A stretch of DNA of 28,410 nt from a virus. The position numbers and the translations under genes are program-made. The stretch is taken from IMG/VR virus record IMGVR_UViG_3300031722_000130, positions 1 through 28,410 of that record. One strand, given 5' to 3'. The notes under the pieces are model-generated. The model was not told where the DNA came from and ran no database searches. It saw only the letters and a list, made by a program, of their open reading frames with translations. This document shows positions 1-6,067 of the stretch, piece by piece (the first letter of the stretch is position 1; every line of letters starts with the position of its first letter).

Positions 1-160
1 TGTCGTTAGTAGCGTTATGCTCCGTTCGCATCCAATAATGAAACGCGTCATAAAACATACCATTTCGATTCGGAAAGACTTTTCCCGGGCCACAATAGTC
101 AGCTTGGAATATATCCCGATATGCATAATATCGTTCGCGGGTGAGTGGAAACTGTATCAC
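1..160 (-). CDS. Hypothetical protein, N-terminal part (runs off left edge)
   Basis: This reading frame stays open for 53 codons to the window edge. It starts with a GTG at 160 that overlaps the TGA of the upstream gene (GTGA), and a strong GAGGTGGG ribosome site stands just before it. The visible product is rich in Tyr, Phe and Arg and begins MIQFPLTRERYYAYR. I do not recognise the family. It belongs to the minus-strand chain of coupled small genes at 157-1141, so it is probably an early protein of unknown function. Confidence 0.6.
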   Translation of the reverse strand, partial: MIQFPLTRERYYAYRDIFQADYCGPGKVFPNRNGMFYDAFHYWMRTEHNATND

Positions 161-429
161 GCCCACCTCAACGAGAAGAACATCGCATCTTCTTCGCGGT
201 CGAACGAAAAATAGAGACGAGTATCATCGAACACGTGGTGGCTCATAATACGTTTTATTCCGTAGAAAGTGCCGTCGCAGTAACTCCACGTTCCGGCGCG
301 AGAAGGTCGTTCGGGATCATCAACACGATGACCTCCCCAGCGTTCATGACACCATTGAACCACGTGAATGTAGTTCGTATGCTTGGTAGGACGAACGACC
401 CAGCAATTTCGATCCTTGAGGAATTTCAT
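157..429 (-). CDS. Small aromatic-rich protein, possible tandem paralogue (copy C)
   Basis: A 90-residue protein beginning MKFLKDRNCW. I chose the ATG at 429 because it overlaps the stop of the upstream gene as ATGA; a GTG at 435 is an alternative. The end, EEDAMFFSLRWA, matches the end of the next gene upstream (KDVTFFLLRWG), and both carry a WC pair followed by a Gly/Trp-rich middle. The two and the gene at 1174-1395 look like diverged copies of one family. Function unknown; no catalytic motif, signal peptide or membrane segment seen. Confidence 0.7.
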   Translation of the reverse strand: MKFLKDRNCWVVRPTKHTNYIHVVQWCHERWGGHRVDDPERPSRAGTWSYCDGTFYGIKRIMSHHVFDDTRLYFSFDREEDAMFFSLRWA

Positions 430-608
430 CCCCACCTCAGCAGGAAAAATGTAACATCCTTCATCGCTCGAAACTTATACCAGCCTCCCCAATGGTCCCA
501 CTTGTCGCCCAGCTTGCCAAATGTTTGGGAGCACCAGCGGAATTTCTCTGAGCCAGGGTCTGCGTCAACGTAAAATTCAAACCACCCATATCTTTCAACG
601 AATTTCAT
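426..608 (-). CDS. Small aromatic-rich protein, possible tandem paralogue (copy B)
   Basis: A 60-residue protein starting MKFVERYGWF. The ATG at 608 overlaps the TGA of the TOPRIM-like gene (ATGA); an ATG at 614 would add two residues. It has a WCSQTFG..G..W stretch followed by FR...D.TFFLLRWG, a layout shared with its neighbours at 157-429 and 1174-1395. Translation is coupled on both sides. Function unknown. Confidence 0.7.
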   Translation of the reverse strand: MKFVERYGWFEFYVDADPGSEKFRWCSQTFGKLGDKWDHWGGWYKFRAMKDVTFFLLRWG

Positions 609-1141
609 AACCATCTCGCAAACGTACGGAGGAATTCATCTTCGGGCAAGCTACTAACATCGTGGTCTTCTGGCAAATACAGCACTGAATCGCCGAACTT
701 GGCCAACTTCGCACCCGGCTTGTCGCCCTGTACGCAGGCGATCTTGCGTTGCGGCATCGCCATCAACCACCCACCAAGATGAATTGGGTTGCAGCCCATC
801 ATTGCGACTGCTGGCAACCCGTGATGATGTAAACGACACGCATCAAAGATGCCTTCAGTGATGAAGAAGAATGGATCGAGCCAGTCAACAGTTTCGAGAC
901 CCCAAACAACGAGCTCAGAATCGCGGCTCGCGCAAGGCTTGGTCGTCCAGCTGAAGTATTTCTGTTTTTTGTAGTCGCCGACTTCTTTCTTCGGCTGTGA
1001 TGGGTTGTAGCATTGATAGCCGTAGCATTTGCCTGACAGGTTGTACATCGGGAACGCGGCGATTTCGTCGCCAACGTAGATGTTTGAATATCGTTCGACA
1101 TCCAACCAACGTGACTTCAAATGTGATAGCATCTTTTCCAT
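605..1141 (-). CDS. TOPRIM-like domain protein
   Basis: A 178-residue protein. Residues 92-101 read FFITEGIFDA, the usual form of the TOPRIM acidic motif (hydrophobic strand, then EG.fDA, with Glu96). GLPAVAMMG (108-116) follows as the next strand, and D140 in VQGDKPGAK is a candidate for the second acidic motif. TOPRIM domains occur in primases, topoisomerases and OLD nucleases. This one has no helicase or zinc-ribbon part, so it is a short stand-alone version. The start is uncertain: the ATG at 1141 lies only 7 bases beyond the -10 box of the promoter at 1149-1177, which would give a leaderless mRNA. The ATG at 1132 after GGAAAAG is an alternative. The longer frame reaching 1177 is excluded because it runs through that promoter. 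Confidence 0.65.
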   Translation of the reverse strand: MEKMLSHLKSRWLDVERYSNIYVGDEIAAFPMYNLSGKCYGYQCYNPSQPKKEVGDYKKQKYFSWTTKPCASRDSELVVWGLETVDWLDPFFFITEGIFDACRLHHHGLPAVAMMGCNPIHLGGWLMAMPQRKIACVQGDKPGAKLAKFGDSVLYLPEDHDVSSLPEDEFLRTFARWL

Positions 1142-1148
1142 AACTCGT

Positions 1149-1177
1149 ATTATACGCGAACGGGGAGGAAAAGTCAA
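1149..1177 (-). promoter_or_regulatory. Sigma70-type early promoter (TOPRIM-like operon)
   Basis: On the minus strand TTGACT (1177-1172) and TATAAT (1154-1149) are 17 bases apart, the optimal spacing. It shares the extended TTGACTTTTCC and GCGTATAAT context with the other early promoters here. Its -35 box overlaps the stop codon of the upstream gene. Confidence 0.85.
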
Positions 1178-1395
1178 CCAGTATGAGGATTTCCGAGGAT
1201 GAACATCGTTAGATCAGATTCGTTACGGAAACAGAGAATGAGCGTGTCGCTTCCGTGCAGATACTCCCAGGCTTCCCCGCAATAACCGAATTTCCACATC
1301 ATCCACCGTATCACCGGCTTCGTGCTTGATATTCCAGTGCGAGGAACAGAGGTACGATACGGGAATTGGGAGTAATCTGACCTGCTGTTTAGCAT
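1174..1395 (-). CDS. Small aromatic-rich protein, possible tandem paralogue (copy A)
   Basis: A 73-residue protein starting MLNSRSDYSQF. The ATG at 1395 is preferred because it lies 4 bases after the upstream stop; longer starts lie inside that gene. The sequence W..WKFGYCGEAWEYL then LILCFRNESDLTMFIL matches the pattern W..-FG..G..W, FR...D.T.F.L of the gene at 426-608. Function unknown. Its stop lies inside the -35 box of the next promoter, so the two transcription units abut directly. Confidence 0.65.
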   Translation of the reverse strand: MLNSRSDYSQFPYRTSVPRTGISSTKPVIRWMMWKFGYCGEAWEYLHGSDTLILCFRNESDLTMFILGNPHTG

Positions 1396-1399
1396 TCGG

Positions 1400-1585
1400 T
1401 TACTCGCCGCCGAGCACAGCAGAGCAGAATCCCCACAGGAAGGCAAGGGTGAGGCCGATAACGATGAGCGGCGTTAGAAGAAAGATGATGACCTTGGCTG
1501 GGCGCGACATCCGCCGGTAGACTGCATCAGCGTCGGCAGACGCCTTCGCCAGCTCTTTGAAGGCTGCTTCTTCTTCGTTATTCAT
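1400..1585 (-). CDS. Small single-pass membrane protein
   Basis: A 61-residue protein starting MNNEEEAAFKELAK. The first half is a charged amphipathic helix and residues 33-56 form one strongly hydrophobic membrane segment (VIIFLLTPLIVIGLTLAFL). It overlaps the 3' end of the preceding membrane-protein gene by 8 bases, so the two are likely made together. No family recognised; small early phage membrane proteins often act on the host envelope, but nothing here shows this. Confidence 0.65.
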   Translation of the reverse strand: MNNEEEAAFKELAKASADADAVYRRMSRPAKVIIFLLTPLIVIGLTLAFLWGFCSAVLGGE

Positions 1586-1787
1586 TGATGTCGTCGGCGC
1601 CTTCTGCTGCTTTGGCAATAATGAACGCACCGAGCGCCAGTCCCATACCGTAGCTGATCGTGTGCAGGATGAATTTTTTCGGATCGACGAACTGGTCCAC
1701 CATTGCCGACAGCAGCACCGGGATTAGATAAAAGGTCACAGTGTAGAGTCCGATCAGGGCGAGTTTGACTTTCGTTGAGTTTTTCAT
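1578..1787 (-). CDS. Small membrane protein, two predicted segments
   Basis: A 69-residue protein MKNSTKVKLALIGLY... with hydrophobic stretches at about residues 9-30 and 40-60 separated by a short charged loop (DQFVDPKK), and an acidic tail ending EGADDINE. The ribosome site is weak (AAGAAAG about 6 bases upstream). It lies between the gene at 1803-2030 and the membrane protein at 1400-1585 in the early operon from the 2269 promoter. Function unknown. Confidence 0.65.
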   Translation of the reverse strand: MKNSTKVKLALIGLYTVTFYLIPVLLSAMVDQFVDPKKFILHTISYGMGLALGAFIIAKAAEGADDINE

Positions 1788-1802
1788 AGTGTTCTTTCTT
1801 GG

Positions 1803-2030
1803 TTAGTTGACTTGTTTGTAAACCGGGAAATCTTCGCTTATCGCAACACACCATCGCGTTCCTGGACGATAAGACCGTTCGCGCTCGATAGCTTTGACTG
1901 TTTTGCGATTGACCTTCGTTACCGTTGCAGTAACGTTATAGTGGCCACCACGACCGTTGCCATTACAGGTGAACTCAAACACATCACCGTCTTTGAGCTC
2001 TTTGGCATTAGTGATTCGGATCGAGGTCAT
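1803..2030 (-). CDS. Small hypothetical protein (beta-rich)
   Basis: A 75-residue protein starting MTSIRITNAKELKDGDVF. The ATG at 2030 overlaps the TAA of the preceding gene (TAATG), which fixes the start; a longer in-frame extension to 2123 would lie within that gene. The middle, VFEFTCNGNGRGGHYNVTATV, reads like alternating beta strands with a Gly/Asn turn. Early operon member; no known family recognised. Confidence 0.7.
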   Translation of the reverse strand: MTSIRITNAKELKDGDVFEFTCNGNGRGGHYNVTATVTKVNRKTVKAIERERSYRPGTRWCVAISEDFPVYKQVN

Positions 2031-2236
2031 TACGCTGCAACCTTGACCAGTTGCTCGCCTGTTTGCTTGATTGTGGTCATCGAAGTGTATCGCGGGTGTT
2101 TGTAGTCGATGAACACGAAACATTCAGTAAATCGCGTAACCGTACCTTTGACCAGCTCGCGATAGTTTGGAAGGATGAACACAACCGTATCGCCCACTGC
2201 TAACTTGTGAGACATAAAATCAAAGTGTTCGACCAT
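2030..2236 (-). CDS. Small hypothetical protein, first gene of early operon
   Basis: A 68-residue protein MVEHFDFMSHKLAVGDTVVF.... The start is well supported: AGGAGAAGCAA precedes the ATG and a perfect promoter lies 33 bases upstream. The sequence pattern (GDTVVFILPNYRELVKGTVTRF, then FVFIDYKHPRYTSM) suggests a small beta-barrel, such as an SH3-like fold, but this is only a guess from hydrophobicity. It heads the operon that runs to about 1174. Confidence 0.75.
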   Translation of the reverse strand: MVEHFDFMSHKLAVGDTVVFILPNYRELVKGTVTRFTECFVFIDYKHPRYTSMTTIKQTGEQLVKVAA

Positions 2237-2268
2237 TTGCTTCTCCTGTAATGCGTTTCAATATTCGT

Positions 2269-2296
2269 ATTATACACGAACTACAGGAAAAGTCAA
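2269..2296 (-). promoter_or_regulatory. Sigma70-type early promoter, duplicated cassette copy 1
   Basis: TTGACT (2296-2291) and TATAAT (2274-2269) on the minus strand with a 16-base spacer. The 63 bases from the -35 box to the ATG (2296-2234) are nearly the same as 11354-11292: I count 7 differences. Promoter, untranslated leader and ribosome site have thus been reused as a unit. Confidence 0.9.
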
Positions 2297-2305
2297 CCGA
2301 TATGG

Positions 2306-3598
2306 TTAGGAAAGAATGCCTCCGGAGGCCCATCGTGCGCCACCCAGTGATACCCAGTGTGAGGGTTTGCCTATCGCAGGAGCCGAGTTGATTACCCAGG
2401 TCCCCGGCTTGGCTTCGTAGGTTGGGATCGTGGCAGAGCTGGTGACTGCGACTTCACCTACGTTGAGCTTCGGTATCGACACTGATCCGTCGACCTCCAG
2501 CGTTAGGTTCTCTTTATTGTTCGCAGACAGTACGAGCTGCTGATTGCGCTCGGTGCCAAAAAACGCCACGTTTTGACGCTGTTTCTTCACTAAAACCTGG
2601 CATTCTGCGTCCCAAATGTCAAGAACAGCGGCTGGTTCTACGGTGCCTATACCAATGCGCTTGTTTCCTGCAAAAAGGGCGTTTCCGAGTGTGGATTCGC
2701 CTTCGACGATGAGCGTCTTGAGATGGCCGAGCTTTTGCAGATTGGATTCTGTGATCGAAGTACCGAGCTGATTCCCTTTGACGATCTCTTTCCCGTCGAG
2801 GGTGATTTTTGACAGATTGATGCCGTCGGTCTTGATTTTTGCGAAGACGGTGTCGGCGAATATATCGAACATCTCTTTCGTCATTGCCAAACGTACCAGT
2901 CCAGCAGCGCGTTCGCTCACGTCTTTGAAGAAGGGTGAGTCAGGATCGATTTCACCAGTGAGGGTAAGATCGCCGTCTACTGTGAGATCACCTTTGATGT
3001 CAGCTGACGCTGCAACAAGACGATTTTCAACGACAGTGGCCTCGTCCATAATGGTCAGAATACAACCAGTGGCTCTGTCCTGGATGCCAGTGGATCCGAA
3101 TTTTTGAATGATCCCGCCTACGACATTTTCGCCTGATGCGCGGAAGGATGACAGATCAATCGCTGCTCCCGGGATCGACTTATCCGGAAAATTCACCGTC
3201 TTGATTGCATTTCCTAGAGTCCGGTCTACGTATTCTCGTAGCATTGCCTGCACATCGACCTGGGCCAATTTTTGCGCGACGTCAGCCTGCACCTGCTTCG
3301 TTAGCTGCGCCTTCAGGGAATCTACGATTACAGTCGTCTGTTCTACTGCTGCATCAGATACCGTTTGAGTGACATCGATTGCTGCGGATTTTTTTGTTAC
3401 TTCGTCCGCCAACTTAGACTTGAGTCCGTCGACTATCGATCCTGCAAGCTCGGTCGTTAAATCCTGGACGAGCTGGTTGACATCGATTTGCGCGATTCGG
3501 GCTGTTACGTCCTCAGCAACCTGCCCGGCGATTGATTGTTCTACGTCTCGTATTAGAGTCTTGGCTAATTCTGCTGCTAGATCATTGGTTGTTGGCAT
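2306..3598 (-). CDS. Long fibre-like virion protein
   Basis: A 430-residue protein. Residues 1-130 are predicted helical/coiled coil and hold three spaced repeats beginning AQIDV (36), AAIDV (72) and AQVDV (112), a period of about 36-40 residues. The middle has short beta repeats typical of fibres (IKGDLTVDGDLTLTGEI, about 201-217). The last third has RIGIGTVEPAAVLDI and ends in a Gly/Trp-rich segment with SHWVSLGGARW. These features suggest a trimeric tail-fibre or whisker-like protein; the receptor-binding role is inference. The ribosome site AAAGG is 7 bases before the ATG, and the start overlaps the end of the upstream gene by 17 bases. Confidence 0.7.
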   Translation of the reverse strand: MPTTNDLAAELAKTLIRDVEQSIAGQVAEDVTARIAQIDVNQLVQDLTTELAGSIVDGLKSKLADEVTKKSAAIDVTQTVSDAAVEQTTVIVDSLKAQLTKQVQADVAQKLAQVDVQAMLREYVDRTLGNAIKTVNFPDKSIPGAAIDLSSFRASGENVVGGIIQKFGSTGIQDRATGCILTIMDEATVVENRLVAASADIKGDLTVDGDLTLTGEIDPDSPFFKDVSERAAGLVRLAMTKEMFDIFADTVFAKIKTDGINLSKITLDGKEIVKGNQLGTSITESNLQKLGHLKTLIVEGESTLGNALFAGNKRIGIGTVEPAAVLDIWDAECQVLVKKQRQNVAFFGTERNQQLVLSANNKENLTLEVDGSVSIPKLNVGEVAVTSSATIPTYEAKPGTWVINSAPAIGKPSHWVSLGGARWASGGILS

Positions 3599-3902
3599 CG
3601 AGTACCTTTATCTTGGATTCTATGACAGAGTAGAAAGAATCTACCTCTCCGGAGAATCTACCTTTAATGTGTTGCATTGCGTCTAGCGCCGATTCATATC
3701 TCCCTGCATTGTACGAATCAATAAACGTCTGATGAAGTCTGCATAGACGTTCTAGGTCTGGCATCTCGCCTAACACTGATTCTGGTTTGACTACGCAATA
3801 CGCTGTGAGCAATATACCATCAGTATTAAATGTTTCGAGCTCTAAAACTGTGTGCTTAGAGCGTAGCTCGTCAGCTGATTCTTTACCTAGAATGATTTGC
3901 AT
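3582..3902 (-). CDS. Conserved-looking hypothetical protein
   Basis: A 106-residue protein starting MQIILGKESADELRSKHTVLELETF. The ATG at 3902 shares bases with the TAA of the exonuclease gene (TAATG). From memory, proteins with this opening occur in other T4-type phages near DNA-metabolism genes, but no function is known to me. The C-terminal half is helical and charged (SYNAGRYESALDAMQHIKG). Confidence 0.7.
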   Translation of the reverse strand: MQIILGKESADELRSKHTVLELETFNTDGILLTAYCVVKPESVLGEMPDLERLCRLHQTFIDSYNAGRYESALDAMQHIKGRFSGEVDSFYSVIESKIKVLDANNQ

Positions 3903-4444
3903 TATTTCTTCTTCGGCGTGATGCCGAGCTGCTTGTAAATATTCTGCACTGCGACTGCTTGGGCGAACGCATCTGCTAGAGCGTTGTGCGCTGACTTGTT
4001 ACTTGTTTTTGCGGAGTCATCGCCAAGATCCATAATCGTGCGCGAATCGCGAATCTGCCAGAAGTTCCAAGGACACGGTTGTTTCATCTGCTTATACAGA
4101 TTCTCCAGCATCCCGATGTCGAACAGAATACCTTGAGCCCAGATCTTATCAACACCGACCACGTATTTGTTGATCTGCGCAAGCACGTCAACTAGAGGAA
4201 GGCGATCTTCTTCGCTCATTGCTTCTTCGAAGATTGCTGGATCCTGCTTGCCCCACCATTCTAAGGTTGACTCGTCGATAGTACGACCTAATGCAGTTTG
4301 CTCGTCAACGTTGATTCGAAAATACAACGGAGTATGCGGCTCTTGCAGATTGTATGGATCAAACTTTACTGCCCCTAGCGTCAAGACCACTGCATCTGGT
4401 CCGGTACCTAGAGTTTCCATGTCGATCATAACATGCGTGCTCAT
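3902..4444 (-). CDS. dexA: DEDDh 3'-5' exonuclease, DexA-like
   Basis: A 180-residue protein with all motifs of the DEDDh exonuclease superfamily: Exo I is MIDMETLGTG with D8 and E10, Exo II is ILFDIGML with D109, and Exo III is HNALADA with H153 and D158. The opening DMETLGTGPDA matches the T4 exonuclease A / RNase-T-like branch. Such enzymes degrade single strands 3' to 5' with two metal ions; in T4, DexA is a DNA exonuclease. It could act in host-DNA recycling or end trimming. The start overlaps the clpS stop (ATGA), so it is translated with ClpS. The symbol is by similarity only. Confidence 0.85.
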   Translation of the reverse strand: MSTHVMIDMETLGTGPDAVVLTLGAVKFDPYNLQEPHTPLYFRINVDEQTALGRTIDESTLEWWGKQDPAIFEEAMSEEDRLPLVDVLAQINKYVVGVDKIWAQGILFDIGMLENLYKQMKQPCPWNFWQIRDSRTIMDLGDDSAKTSNKSAHNALADAFAQAVAVQNIYKQLGITPKKK

Positions 4445-4752
4445 AGGGTGGCCTCCAATTTTATTAAAAGTGGAAATCCGGCGTTGCGAGCCATGATTGT
4501 TGCTTCGACGCCTTTTTGCTCGGCGAGTTCGTATGGTAGAACGGCAGCAACTGCTGAGCCTTCTTCATGCACTTGCATACACAAGGCATTTGCCGAGTCT
4601 TCCGAATGATTGAAAATTGCCATAAGACTGGCTACTACGAATTCCATCGTAGTGACGTTGTCATTCATATAAATGACCGAAAACAGACTTGGCTTTGCAA
4701 GGTCAAGCTTCGCTTTGGTTTTTTCTTTAACTGAGGTGTCAGTTGATGCCAT
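4441..4752 (-). CDS. clpS: ClpS-like adaptor for ClpAP protease
   Basis: A 103-residue protein with the full ClpS core: FSVIYMNDNVTTMEFVV, a central helix with MQVHEEGSAV, then LAEQKG and a final PLLIKLE. The N-degron pocket residues of E. coli ClpS (N34, D35, M40, H66) line up with N30, D31, M36 and H62 at a constant offset of four, so substrate binding is probably intact. Bacterial ClpS brings N-end-rule substrates to ClpA. A phage copy might redirect host proteolysis; that is inference. The ribosome site AGGAACTATC and the first codons lie in a 19-base sequence repeated exactly before the fibronectin-III gene at 23256-23274. Confidence 0.9.
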   Translation of the reverse strand: MASTDTSVKEKTKAKLDLAKPSLFSVIYMNDNVTTMEFVVASLMAIFNHSEDSANALCMQVHEEGSAVAAVLPYELAEQKGVEATIMARNAGFPLLIKLEATL

Positions 4753-4771
4753 GATAGTTCCTGTATAAGTA

Positions 4772-4789
4772 AGGGGGATTTCTCCCCCT
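4772..4789 (-). terminator. Hairpin with GAAA loop between hsp20 and clpS
   Basis: On the minus strand AGGGGGA-GAAA-TCCCCCT forms a perfect 7-base-pair stem closed by a GNRA tetraloop. It lies just after the hsp20 stop and before clpS. Only a poor T tract follows (TACTTAT), so it may be a weak terminator or an mRNA end/processing element rather than a full stop signal. Confidence 0.6.
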
Positions 4790-4799
4790 AGATTAGGTG

Positions 4800-5273
4800 T
4801 TACTCGATTGATTTTTCAATCTGTGTTGCTGATCCGATAGCAATCTTTCGAGGTTTTAACTCCTCTGGGACTACTACCTCTAGGTCGATCTCTAACAGTC
4901 CGTCGGCATACTTCGCACCGAGAACAACAACGTGTTCAGCTAAGGATAGCACCTTAGTAAACGATTTGCTGCTGATGCCTTTGTAGACGTACTCTTGTTC
5001 AACACGATCTTTCTGATAACCAGAAATCGTCAACACATTGTTTTCGACTGCGATGTCGAGCTCGTTTTCCTTAAATCCTGCTACAGCTACTGATATAGTA
5101 TAGCTGGTATCGCTATGTTTCACAATATCGTGTGGCGGATATTTTTCAGAATTGGCAAGATTGCTTGCAGTGTGGGACAGACGATCAAACATTGTGTCGA
5201 AGCCGACAGATGCTCGATGTAAGTTGGCGAATAGTGTTGGTAAATCAACTGTAGATAGACGTACTGAGTTCAT
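4800..5273 (-). CDS. hsp20: Small heat-shock protein, Hsp20/IbpA family
   Basis: A 157-residue protein of IbpA-like length. The alpha-crystallin domain spans about residues 45-140: PPHDIVKHSDTSYTISVAVA, then GFKENELDIAVENNVLTISG, and the family's late strand YADGLLEIDL. The N-terminus holds LPTLFANLHRASVGFDTMFDRL, the usual IbpA-type region. It is an ATP-independent holdase chaperone that keeps unfolding proteins soluble. A late-type promoter (5338-5345) and a strong hairpin at the predicted mRNA 5' end (5304-5335) precede it, with AAGGAG before the ATG. Phage-borne Hsp20 is known from T4-like cyanophages. Confidence 0.92.
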   Translation of the reverse strand: MNSVRLSTVDLPTLFANLHRASVGFDTMFDRLSHTASNLANSEKYPPHDIVKHSDTSYTISVAVAGFKENELDIAVENNVLTISGYQKDRVEQEYVYKGISSKSFTKVLSLAEHVVVLGAKYADGLLEIDLEVVVPEELKPRKIAIGSATQIEKSIE

Positions 5274-5303
5274 GATTTTTCTCCTTTATTAAGCAAGTCA
5301 TGA

Positions 5304-5335
5304 TGTATGCAGCCCGACAATCGGCACTGCATACA
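5304..5335 (-). promoter_or_regulatory. Strong hairpin at the hsp20 mRNA 5' end
   Basis: A 9-base-pair perfect stem (TGTATGCAG with CTGCATACA) encloses an inner CCGA/TCGG stem with a three-base loop. It starts 2 bases after the late octamer, so the stem would begin at or next to the transcript 5' end. It does not include the ribosome site, which lies about 20 bases downstream. It could protect the mRNA or serve as a protein-binding operator. Confidence 0.65.
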
Positions 5336-5337
5336 CA

Positions 5338-5345
5338 TATTTATA
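5338..5345 (-). promoter_or_regulatory. T4-type late promoter, perfect TATAAATA
   Basis: The minus strand reads TATAAATA exactly, the T4 late consensus. It is 64 bases before the hsp20 ATG and is the best match among the octamers in this window. Confidence 0.8.
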
Positions 5346-5371
5346 CGCTCTTTTAGGGAGATGACAAAATA

Positions 5372-5395
5372 TTTTGGTAATCAATCTGACCAAAA
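5372..5395 (-). terminator. Putative terminator after bS21 gene
   Basis: TTTTGGT and ACCAAAA form a 7-base-pair inverted repeat around a 10-base loop, 19 bases beyond the bS21 stop codon, with AT-rich sequence on both sides (ATATTTTG follows on the minus strand). The stem is AT-rich, so the call is tentative. Confidence 0.45.
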
Positions 5396-5413
5396 ATACT
5401 AGAACCAAGACTA

Positions 5414-5659
5414 TTAGAAGAATTTCTTTGGAAGGGTATCGTTGGATACCTTCTTGAGCCAGCGTTTGCGAGCTTGAGCTGCTGCGCGTTTTCTTTTTGT
5501 GGTAGGCTTTTCATAAGCCTCACGTTCCTTGAGCTCGATGAGCAGGCCCGAGTCTTGGACCTTATTTTTGAACTTTCGAAGACCAGCTTCGAATCTACCG
5601 TCTTGAATGTAGACTGTATTGCCTGGACACATATCCGGTGATGTATTAAACGTTGCCAT
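5414..5659 (-). CDS. rpsU: Ribosomal protein bS21 homologue
   Basis: An 81-residue basic protein. Residues 15-53 match bS21: GNTVYIQDGRFEAGLRKFKN, then V..SGLLIELKEREAYEKPT, followed by the basic KRKRAAAQARKRWLKK tail. bS21 sits at the 30S platform near the mRNA exit and helps start-site selection; phage copies can enter host ribosomes. This one could bias initiation towards phage mRNAs, which is inference. The N-terminus has about 14 extra residues (MATFNTSPDMCPGN). It overlaps the upstream gene as TAATG. Confidence 0.92.
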   Translation of the reverse strand: MATFNTSPDMCPGNTVYIQDGRFEAGLRKFKNKVQDSGLLIELKEREAYEKPTTKRKRAAAQARKRWLKKVSNDTLPKKFF

Positions 5660-6042
5660 TATTTTCCTTGGGTTAAGTTGTTGACGAAATAGTCAACGGG
5701 TGATTCAATTCGGCGATTTTGTGACATCAGGAAAGTCTTCTCTCCGTAGTGATAAATCTCGCCCGCCTTTGCTGCAAGACGATCCTTGTGTGGACTGTCT
5801 TCGTTCTGCACCGTGTTGATGATTGTAGCTGATACTTTGCCCATCACCGCGTGGAGCCATTCACGGTTGTTCATCGCTACGCAATAGACGTAAACCGTGA
5901 ATACGTCTGCTGCTGTCTTCAGATAGAAAGCAACATTCTCTATTTCAGATTGTGTTGGATCTATCAATAAAACACTGAATACTCGGCCGTCAATGAAGTC
6001 GGGCGGAGTGACAATGTTTGAGCACTCTTCGATTGTTTCCAT
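5659..6042 (-). CDS. Hypothetical protein coupled to bS21
   Basis: A 127-residue protein METIEECSNIVTPPDFIDG.... The middle alternates strands and helices (VFSVLLIDPTQSEIENVAFYL, then VFTVYVYC, then VSATIINTV), suggesting an alpha/beta fold. No catalytic motif is clear. It shares a TAATG overlap with bS21, so the two are made in step; a role linked to translation is possible but untested. Confidence 0.75.
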   Translation of the reverse strand: METIEECSNIVTPPDFIDGRVFSVLLIDPTQSEIENVAFYLKTAADVFTVYVYCVAMNNREWLHAVMGKVSATIINTVQNEDSPHKDRLAAKAGEIYHYGEKTFLMSQNRRIESPVDYFVNNLTQGK

Positions 6043-6067
6043 GTTGCCTCTTGTTTGTTTTGTTAGA

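Noticed and set aside
145-573. A 142-codon plus-strand frame near the left edge
   Set aside because: Antisense to two well-coupled small genes with strong ribosome sites; no start signal of its own.
605-1177. Longer start of the TOPRIM-like protein at 1177
   Set aside because: The added 12 codons are made up of the -35 and -10 boxes of a perfect promoter, so they would not be in the mRNA.
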